A stretch of DNA of 64,000 bases from Ciona intestinalis. Taxonomy: Eukaryota; Chordata; Ascidiacea; Phlebobranchia; Cionidae. Position numbers and translations under genes: made by a program. Location: the NCBI RefSeq assembly GCF_000224145.3, contig NC_020179.2, positions 47,303-111,302 of the forward strand, written 5' to 3'. A model generated the notes under the pieces. The model was given only the letters and a program-made list of their open reading frames with translations. It did not search any database and was not told where the DNA came from. Within the stretch, counting starts at the first letter, position 1; every line of letters starts with the position of its first letter. Of the stretch, positions 1-10,400 are shown one piece after another.

Positions 1-937
1 GAAGCCAACTAACTCTGGGGCTTCATAATACTTAACACTGGAAGCCAACTAACTTTGGGGCTTTCTAATACTAACACTGGAAGCCAACTAACTTTGGGGC
101 TTCATAATACTTCACACTGGAAGCCCAACTAACTTTTGGGGCTTCATAATACTTTCACACTGGAAGCCAACTAACTTTGGGGCTTTATAATACTTAACAC
201 TGGAAGCCAACTAACTTTGGGGCTTTCTAATACTTAACACTGGGAGCCCAACTAACTTTGGGGCTTCATAATACTTAACACTGGGAGCCCAACTAACTTT
301 GGGGCTTCATAATACTTAACACTGGGAGCCCAACTAACTTTGGGGCTTCATAATACTTAACACTGGGAGCCCAACTAACTTTGGGGCTTCATAATACTTA
401 ACACTGGAAGCCCAACTAACTTTGGGGCTTCATAATACCTAACACTGGGAGCCCAACTAACTTTGGGGCTTCATAATACTTAACACTGGGAGCCCAACTA
501 ACTTTGGGGCTTCATAATACTTAACACTGGGAGCCCAACTAACTTTGGGGCTTCATAATACTTAACACTGGGAGCCAACACTGAAGCCAACTAACTTTGG
601 GGCTTTATAATACTTAACACTGGGAGCCCAACTAACTTTGGGGCTTCATAATACTTAACACTGGAAGCCCAACTAACTTTGGGGCTTTATAATACCTAAC
701 ACTGGGAGCCCAACTAACTTTGGGGCTTCATAATACTTAATCCTGGAAGCCCAACTAACTTTGGGGCTTTATAATACCTAACACTGGAAGCCCAACTAAC
801 TTCGGGGCTTCATAATACTTAACACTGGAAGCCAACTAACTTTGGGGCTTCATAATACTTAACACTGGGAGCCCAACTAAATATTGGGGCTTCATAATAC
901 TTAACTCTGGAAGCCCAACTAACTATTGGGGCTCTAG
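1..937. repeat. 41-bp satellite array
   Basis: About 23 head-to-tail copies of a unit near 41 bp, of the form GGAGCCCAACTAACTTTGGG followed by GCTTCATAATACTTAACACT. Copies differ by GGAAGCC/GGGAGCC, CTTCATAA/CTTTATAA and one-base length changes, and one unit near 570-590 is rearranged. The array runs off the left edge, so its true length is unknown. No coding content. Confidence 0.97.
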
Positions 938-2402
938 CATGTCCAACCATGGTGACTCAGAATATACAGTTCTACACTTCACTTTACACCAAAACAATCA
1001 CATACAAACATATAAACAAATGTGATGCGAATGGTTAGGTGCTACAGCTCACCCCTTCTATATTTTTATATCTTAATTCATTGGATCAGCCAATGCCAGG
1101 TCAGAAGTGTGTGCCGTGTCCAATTTCTTGTGTCCTGTGTCCAATTTCTCACAGTACGCCTCTTAACGCGGTAAGCCACGTATAACGATGGTGTGTTGGG
1201 AGGTGTAAGTTCAGTTTATGAGACGGTCAGTCCAGGTTGCAGTTCTTGATTGTGTGTTGTGCGTGTTTCGCGGTCTCGTTACGCGCTTCGAAAACCGTTG
1301 GGTGGCGTCGATCGCTGCCTAGCGTGCCTTGATCTTTTAAAACAAGATCAAGGCCCAGGTATAACTAGGGCTACTGGCGAGAGGTCCTGGTAAAAAAAAC
1401 CTCAACGACCACAAGCGAAGCAGCCTCCTGGGCGTGGTTGGAATCTTCGTGTAAAATAATTAAACTAATATTAAATGAATCTTTTGGTAATGACTTTATT
1501 GTACCAATGTTTATTCTGTTGTAAACCTCAATATCATTTGTTGATGACCTGGTGTTATGGCAGATAAAATGTTAGTGCATTAAACGTTTTTATCAGGAAG
1601 ATCATTTATTAAATGGAACAACAGAATTTATTATATATCGCTGCTCGTTTTCAAGCTATATTGTAATATAGTAGGGTGATGGGGGAAGATGGGACACCCT
1701 TTAGCACATAACATCAAAATATGCTGATCGTGTTTCAAACAATTAACAAGGATACTCCTAACATAAATAAACCTTCCCAACACGTTGTATATCGCAGTAT
1801 CCATGCCTGGTCAAAACACTAATATGACTAAAATTAATTATAAATTCACATATATAGTAATTGCATTTTCATTTCAAAATAAAAGAGCAGGGGTTGCAAG
1901 CAATTAAACCAATAAAGAATATAAACTGCATGAAAAAAACACTCGCTGTCCCAAAACTTAAAACAATCACTTATAGAACCAATGGTTAGCCAACGCTAAC
2001 ATGCACCAAACAAGTAGCAATTCTTGCAAGTAATTTAACATCACATCCCTCATTCAAGCATTAAGATATCTGGGTATATTTTCAACCTCTGGATCTTACT
2101 GGATTAAAAGGCACTTATCGAAGACGACTTTGAGATCCTCGCTCGACTTTGAGATCCTGGCTGTCAATCTGTGAAAATAAAAATCATTCTTTATAAAAAA
2201 ACATATAAAAAAAATCTTATAAAAAAAATCTATTTGTTTGTTAATTTTCTTGTTAATTTTCATGTGTATGTAAATTTTATCTTTAGTATAGTACTGTGGG
2301 GTGAGATGGGACACCTTTAGCAAATCCTATTTAAGTATCTTCTAAAAAAATACTGGGGGTCTTGAAAGTGTGTTTAAACAATTAACAACGGTCTATGGGA
2401 GT
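938..2402. other. non-coding stretch with a GC-richer island
   Basis: No gene was recognised. About 1120-1450 is clearly richer in G+C than its surroundings, contains repeated TGTCCAATTTCT words and a short inverted repeat (CTTGATCTTTTAAAACAAGATCAAGG near 1330, written here as its two arms CTTGATCTT and AAGATCAAG), and could be part of a transposable element. About 1672-1800 is a partial MITE beginning TAGTAGGGTGATGGGGGAAG. The rest is AT-rich without open frames. Confidence 0.5.
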
Positions 2403-2660
2403 AGTGAATGAATGAAAGAATGAAACTTACTTTATCCTCGCGTGGCCGGAAAACGACAGTCGTTATAACACGGGTGTGCACCTCGCGCCAGCTTACGAGT
2501 TACCAAGTATGTTACTTTGAGATCACTGGGAGCCCAACTAACTTTGGGGCTTTATAATACTTAAATACCCCACATACGCCCACAATGGTAGCAGCGACGA
2601 GCCTTGAACCCATTACCTCTGGGTTAGAGGCAGGCGCGCTAACCACTACGCCACGGCGCC
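2403..2660 (-). repeat. tRNA-headed SINE carrying an inserted satellite monomer
   Basis: Antisense copy of the window's common SINE: tail (TTTATCCTCGCGTGGCC, CGACAGTCGTTATAACACGG), then the head with a tRNA-like B box (reverse of GGTTCAAGGC) ending at CCACGGCGCC. About 2526-2563 is not SINE sequence but one near-perfect unit of the satellite at 1-937. A second, more degraded copy of the same SINE lies at about 2785-2979. Confidence 0.8.
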
Positions 2661-2784
2661 GAACAGAAAAGGTGTCCCATCTTTCCCTACCCTCACTTCA
2701 GATAAAATTAAAAAGTAATACTGTACATCGAAGAAGACGTAAGAAACCTGCAACAAATAGAGTCCTGTTACGAGGTGAGAGTTA

Positions 2785-2979
2785 AGTGTACATGACTTTA
2801 ACTTTACCCTAACATGGGTGTTCTGTTTCTTACACCTCGTGCCAGATAGCTTACGAGTTACTAAGCATGTTACCCTACTACAAGGGCACATACGCCCACA
2901 TTAGTAGCGGGGAAGGGCCTTGAACGCATTACCTCCAGATCCTAGGCGTGCGCGCTAACCAACTGTGCTACGGCGCCGG
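2785..2979 (-). repeat. SINE copy, partial
   Basis: Diverged antisense copy of the same SINE: the tail is largely missing, while the head is present with the same TTGAACGCATTACCTC box and the terminal GCTACGGCGCCGG. Confidence 0.65.
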
Positions 2980-3202
2980 ACTATAAATAGAATTATAATA
3001 TTAAAACAGTAAGTAGAATGCAAGTTGCAACAAAGCGATAAAACGCGCTATTGATAAAAGGCGTGCAAAAGAGCCAGTTAATATATCGTAGCTAAGTGTG
3101 GATCGAAATATAAGTTAAAAGCGTATAGCTGTTTCACTAAACAAATAAAGCCTACCATGACTAATACAGCTTATAAATGAATGTTTCATTTTAACGTAAT
3201 AC

Positions 3203-3397
3203 AGTAGGCTGGGGGGAGATGGGACACTTTTTCATTCATTTTTTTGTCGGATTTGATAGGTAACAATGGGCATTCAAAGATTTATCAAACGGTATCCGCA
3301 TTACTTCCATAGACCGTTGTTATTTGTTTGAAAAAAGATCGGGGTATTTAAATATCAATAATTATTTTAAGTGTCCCATCTTCTCCCATCCCACTAT
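3203..3397. mobile_element. MITE copy upstream of otopetrin A
   Basis: Starts AGTAGGCTGGGGGGAGATGG and ends with the inverse (CCCATCTTCTCCCATCCCACT). Such ends and the internal words AACAATTAACAACGG and TTTGTTTACTACCAAAT define the commonest MITE of the window. About 3400-4460 downstream holds no recognisable gene and may include the promoter of otopetrin A. Confidence 0.8.
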
Positions 3398-4469
3398 ATT
3401 TAATCTCTTGGACTCCTAACTGCAATTTGTTGAAAATTAAGATCAATTTGTCCGGCGATCAGCGTAAATGGAACAAGACAAAGGGTCGTCAGGTCTACTT
3501 TTCGACCAATTGTTAGTCACATTTTTAATTAAAATTAAGCCAAAAAATGAACTGTTGTTACCCTGCCATGGGAGGATAAATAATTTGAATTTATTGTTTT
3601 TTTTTTAATTTACAACTTATTTATAATAATATATAGTAATAACAAAGCAATATATTTAAATTATTGTCATGTTTAATACAGGAACGTGTTGGTGCATTGG
3701 TATATTAACTATATATACACTGCATGTTACAATCGATATTACGTTTAATAAGCTTTTACGTTTTAGTTATGTCACCGCTTTCCACAAAATTGAAAGTTGA
3801 TTCGCAAATTCATTTTCGTTTTGTCTCCGATTTAAAATATCGATCAAATGGAAAATAGATCAATTCACATCAGCGAACATTTAGGTTGAATTGCGCCAAT
3901 ACCGCGTGTTTGCACCTGGTTGACCAGATTTCAGGTTACACAATTTAGTAGAAACGGATTGCGGCGTAAAAGGAGAGCCCTTAGGCAATGACAGTCACAA
4001 GTGTTATAATGTTTCAGTTGTGAAGAAGTCCAGACCCTAAACAAAATGTATTCGTTTCAAGCTAGATCTGGTGAATCAAAACGAATAGATATAAGTATGA
4101 GGTTTCAGGTGACGTTATTGTAGTTTTGAATGTTTTATTTTAGACAGCAAGCGGTTTATATTGTATGGCATCAACTAGAGCATGTTTTTAAACGTAGACG
4201 TGTTTTAAAAACTGTCGTTTTGACGCTATATCATGTCTTTCTGTTTTAAGGATTTTTTTCTGTTTTTTTTTTTAATTTTCGCAATAGTGTTAGCACATAA
4301 GCCCAAATTTCCTGATCGTGTTTTAAACAATTAACAACGCTATTTTAAAGTCGCGATACGGTTATATAAATCTGTAAATATTCTTTGTTTACTACTAAAT
4401 GAAACCACTCTACTATATTATCATAATAGACTTACTGAGTTAGTTTATCTTAATCAAGTCTGTTTAAAA

Positions 4470-7400
4470 ATGTCAAGTGATTCACCCGGGATAAGACTGC
4501 CTTCTGCGCCTGCCGAGCGCATTGCTGATAACCATGTTGTTTACAGGAGAGGAAACACACGCGTACATGTGCAGTAAGTTGATTATCGTTCAGCGGCTCA
4601 TCTGGTATAAAAAATGTAGTGTATTTACGTTATGCCATTACGTAGTAGAAGTTAAAAACGGTCTATGGGAGTCGTGAGGATACGGTCATATAATTCTTTG
4701 AATGTTCTTTATTTACTACCAAATTGGGACGGGAAAATAAAGTCAAGAGATGTCCCATTTTACCCCACTCTACTAAACATATTTTCCACAGGACATATGA
4801 TGCACAGCAAGCGGAAGATATTATTAAAGCTAAAAGCAACGTCTTTCTTAAAAGTGGGGTGTCGTCGTTTTTCTCAGGAATCCTTGCGATGATAATTGTA
4901 GTCGTCACTCTTGTTATAAAGCTATCAGAAGCTATTACCACACGAGTAAGTGATATTAAAATGGTACATCCACGGTAATTTGTAAGCAGGCACGATGTGT
5001 ATGAAACAGAACATTCGTGTTATAACTAAGGTCGCTATGTGAGGTTAAATAAGTTATATTCATTTATTTAAATTGCTGTAATAAAAAAAACCTACTTTCT
5101 AAAATTCTTAGATAACAACGAACGACGTTGATACTTATATGATCATGTTGTATGGGATTTGCATTCTGTGGACATTGTATTATAACGTCTTATCAAGCTT
5201 GTGTGGGGGCGTGTTTTCACGAATTGCTAAGACCAACCAATCTACGAATCGATGGCTAAAAGGTAGTGTGTGGTTGAGGTCAAATCAAAATCTCCTAATT
5301 CAATTACCCTTACTTTGTTGTGGGTATGCTTTCAACTTAAACCCATTTTCCCCCTGTGGAAAAGCTAACGAAAAATCGATTGTAACGGACTCGACCGCCG
5401 ATTAATCCATTAAATTTGTGGTTCTTGTTTTGGCAGCTGTTGGAAAGTGCGAACTTGTGTTATGACTTAGCTTAGGATTTAAAGCAGCAGAAATATTTAG
5501 ACAACACATAGATTTTTTGTTGTTTTATCACAAAAAATACGGTTCGCGACTTAATATGCATTGAATGTAGTAAATTCCGAAAGCCATTTATTTATATAAT
5601 GTTAGACATTTATAGATATTTCTTACAACTTGTATTCACGTCTAGTGGGCGGATACGTAACACACGTGCAGTGAACTGATCAATTACCAGGCTTCTTACA
5701 ACATATATTTATCGGCAGGGGTTATCATAATATTCGGAACCGCTATTGTACTGAAGGATAGCATGGAGTTTTTATCTCACACAGTAGATGACAGCGAAGA
5801 ATGCGAAGCCCATTATTTATCAGCGGTCATATCGGCGTTGCATCTCTTCTTTATTTTGAACCAGAGTGTGTTTATATTCAGATACACGAAACTATTCATT
5901 CCAAACAACTTTTTGCTCCCCAGGTGAGGGTTAAAAATAGTTTTGTAATAAGGTAGGGTGGGGGAAGATGGGACACCTTTTCGTTTAGTTTTCTCTTTTC
6001 ATTTGGCTGTAAACAAAGAACATTCAATGAATTATAAAACCGTATCTTCACGACTTCCACAGACCGTTGATAATTGTTTAAAACACGATCAGGCTATTTT
6101 GATATTAGGTGTTAAAGGTGTCCCATCTTCCCCCACAGTTTGATATCACATATAATTATTTATTCTACAGAACCGGTATAATGTTTATAATAGCTACCAA
6201 CCTCTCAACGTGGATTGAATCTGTCGTGACAGAAACAGTCGTAGCGTTGAATCCATCTACTATACATGACGTTATTATTCGCGAAGTACATTTAAAATGA
6301 AGCACTGAAATAATAATTATCAATATAAAGGAAACATCTTTAACACACAAACGCACGTCCCACTTTACCCGCACTGCTATATATATAACATACATAATCT
6401 TTATTTCAATATTCGTCTGCCTTTTGACAATACCGAAAAACAGTTTATTTTTCAAAGTTGGTTTGTCAGTAAAAAACATTTTCGTATATATAGTACCGTG
6501 GGGGGGAAGATGGGACACCTTTAACACATGATATCCAAATGTCCTGATCGTTTATACGGTTTTGTAATTCTTTGAATGTACTTTGTTTAATACCAAATGA
6601 AAATAGAAAATAAAACAAAAAGGTGTCCCATCTTCCTCCGCCCCACTATAGATAATTTATTTTTGTGCCTAATTTTAAATCCACTTATAACGATCATTAA
6701 CGTCAAATAATGCGGTAAATTTTCGTAACATTAGATATGACGTAACAGGCTTAACTTGTCAACTTCGGTTTTGTGTTTTAAATTAAAAACATTTGTCATC
6801 ACAGAAAATGATTTTGGTTTTTAAACCAAAAGGCTTGAAATAAAAATAGTGTCATACAAATAGTAGGGATGGTTTATGTCTTTATTTTGTTTTATTTTAT
6901 TTTCCCATTTGGTAGAAAACAAAGAATATTTACAGAATTATAAAACCGTATTCTCACGACTCTAAAATAGCATTTGTCAAAACACGATCAGAAAATATGG
7001 GATTTAGTTGCTAACGGTATCCCATCTTACCCCACAGTTTGATATCACATATAATTATTATTTCTACAGAACCGGTATAATGTTTATAATAGCTACCAAC
7101 CTCTCAACGTGGATTGAATCTGTCGTGACAGAAACAGTCGTAGCGTTGAATCCATCATCTGCCGGCCATCGTTCCAAAGGTGAGCTATTTAAAGGAAATA
7201 TTTACTGTGGGGTAAGATGAGACGGGAAGGTTGATTTGAACATTTAACACATTGTATCATATATAGTACTTGGAGGGTAAGATGGGATACCGTTAGCACC
7301 TAAATACCATATTTACTGTTCGTGTTTTGAGCAATTATCAACCTTTTTTTGAGTCGTGGGACTATGGGCATATATTTTTGTAAATATTCTTTGTTTACAA

Positions 7401-10400
7401 CCAAATGAGGTGATAAAAGAGAATGAAACATGTATTACCTTACCCCAACCATATTTAGAAACCTCCACAACGTCTCACGTCCCAACTTATGTTGAATCCA
7501 ATATAAGTGATTACGGATCTGGAGTTACTTATCCTCACACAACAGGTGGGAACAATGTATTTTAAACTTGCCGACTTGAACTGAAGATACACTAAATTAA
7601 GTAAAACAAAATGATTTATAAATGAATTAAACCTGTTTATCTTTGCATGGCGGGGTAACGACAGTCGTTATAACACGGGTGTTCTGTTTCATACATGTAT
7701 ACACCTCGTGTCAGTTTACAAGTTACCAAGTATGTAACTTTGTGGGACATTAAGATTGATTTGGCCGGTAAATCTGTTTGGTGTATTTAGCACTGTAATA
7801 AGTTCCGCGAATCTGACCCTGATCTGGTGCTCATATAGCAGGACGATTCTTGTGCAAAGAAATATCGTAAGGTTCTTGGTGGTGCTACGAAAACGTAACG
7901 GACAAAAAACCAATGTTCAATCACTAGTTTAAAAGATATTTATTTGAGTGAAATCGTCAGTGCCCTGTTCAAGTAGTATGAACTAATTTTTTGTTCGTTT
8001 TTAGCCATGGTCGCAGTCGACTAACTTTTGTATAATAAAATATTTATATTTCTCCCATGGCATTGTCAGTCGACTATTTAAAAAAAATAAACTATTTTTT
8101 GTTTATTTTTTGTTTATGTTTAGCCATGGTCGCAGTCGACACTGATTCGTGTAGTTGTCATTCATCTTTATGCAACACCGTTCACGTTGCCGAGAAGTTT
8201 ATGTTCCCATTCCTGGTTGAGTTCAGTCTTGTAGCGTCTTGTATGCTGTACGTTACATGGAGGAACATCGGGAGGCTTCCTCCACCATACGAAGGGGTTG
8301 TGAAACCGAGTTACCAACTATTCGGGTCATATTTCGGTGAGTACGATACCAAACTAATTGTCGTATGTGTCCTTGAGCAAGACACTTAACGGACATTGCT
8401 TCTTTTTCGTGGTAAAAATTACGAGAAAAATTATCAAAAAAATAAAAAACGAAAAAAAAATCGGGTGAGTGAATTCCAGCGAATGATTTAGGAACGCTAT
8501 GAAGTGACCTCGGTTTGCGACGATGAATCAAAACTAAAGTAAACACAACTTAAATTATTGATATTGTTTGTACATTTCTGGGAAATTTACTCGAGTTTCG
8601 TCTGAATATTTATTTTCAAAACTTTGTCAACAAACCGGGTATTTCCAAGTATCGCTGTCGATTTATATTAGGGTGGGGTAAGATGAGACATGTTTAATTC
8701 TGCATCCTATTAGTTAGTAAACAGAGTATATTTACAGAGTTGTATAACCGTATCCCCACGCCTCTAAACGAGCGTTGTTAATTGTTGAAAATACGATACA
8801 ACAAGATAAAATTAAGGTGCTAACGCCATTCCGTATTACCCCATGCAGCGCTATATATGTTATACTATATTTCTACATATTATATGTACTATATGTATTA
8901 AAATATACACTTTACATTTCCACTGAAACAGGTGTAAGCTTGGGTTCGATTGCATCGTTCGCAACAGTCATTGTCATAATCGTCCTCGCTACAAGAACCT
9001 CACCTGTTGAACTGAAACATCGAAGTTATTATATATATATGGGAATATAATATCCCATATATATACTTGTTGAATATAATGTCCCATATATATACTTGTT
9101 GAATATAATGTCCCATATATATATACTTGTTGAATATAATATCCCATATATATATACTTGTTGAATATAATGTCCCATATATATACTTGTTGAATATAAT
9201 GTCCCATATATATATATACTTGTTGAATATAATGTCCCATATATATATACTTGTTGAATAGAATGTCCCATATATATACTTGTTGAATATAATGTCCCAT
9301 ATATAACAGTATACACTGAGCAAAGAGATTAAAACCATTGGTTTGAGAGTGTTTTATAATTATCGCTATCTCACTTTTGACGTCATATGGGAAAGTTGGA
9401 AGACGTATTTATGTAACTATGACGTCATCATTGAAATTGTACAGCTCGTTGCTAAGTGATTTGGTGCGGACACTAAATAATAAGACGCGATTATACGGTT
9501 AATTGATTACATATTACAGGTTGCAGTCGAGATATGCATGATACTGGCTTGTTTGGTTGGCTTCTATATCTTTTATATCAATGAACGTCCAGTGGTGATG
9601 GAGTCCTCAGCCCTCCTTGATGAAGTTCTTCTATTGATTTGTATCCTTGGTCCTCTGGTGTCCAACTGTTTCTCCTTGCTCGCTGTGATTGCTGGAACCG
9701 ATAATAAAACGGATGAGCGCTGGGTCATGACGTTGATTTATCCAATTTGCGACACATTCCAATGTCTATTACAGGTACAAGTTGTTGTGTTTAAAATATT
9801 GTTAATTTCTAGACGACTGGTGACTCATGGCTGCGACCATTCTGGGCGTATGTGTCCTTGGTCAAGACACCTTTAACAATAATTGCTTCAACTCAACTCA
9901 GTAGTCACTAATGAGTTGTCCAAATTAACAAAAAATCTAAATAATTACAAACGTGGTAACTCGTAAGCGGGTACGAGGTGTATGAAACGGAACACCTGTG
10001 TTATAACGACTCGTTGCCCCGCCATACGAGGATAAACAAGTTACATTCATTTAGCTTTTTATTAATGAGATTACATTTGCCAAGGTGGTTTTGATTCTGT
10101 TTGGTCTTCAACGTGAACCTGAAACAACAGATCTTGCGAAGGAAACGGTGGAAGAGATTAAAAAAAGGTAATGACGTTGTATATATTACTGTTGGACACG
10201 ATGGGATACGTTGTATATATTACTGTTGGGTAAGATGGGACATATGTATAACTTTAACAAAATATTTTTTTATAAAAAACTAAAAAAAATATTTTTCTTT
10301 TTCTTTTTTTTTTATAAAACACTTTATTTATTTTTTTTATAGTTTTCAAGAAGCAAATCAATGCAGTGACGACGAAGACCTGGAACCCGGGGACGAAATG

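Noticed and set aside
7040-7069. The MITE right end (CCCCACAG) as a splice acceptor for exon 5
   Set aside because: The next AG (TTTCTACAG) gives the phase shared with B and C, while using the MITE AG would add a non-homologous stretch.
8989-9338. Three overlapping minus-strand frames with YIQQVYIWDI repeats
   Set aside because: Products of the 28-bp minisatellite; all three frames are open because the unit length and lack of stops allow it.
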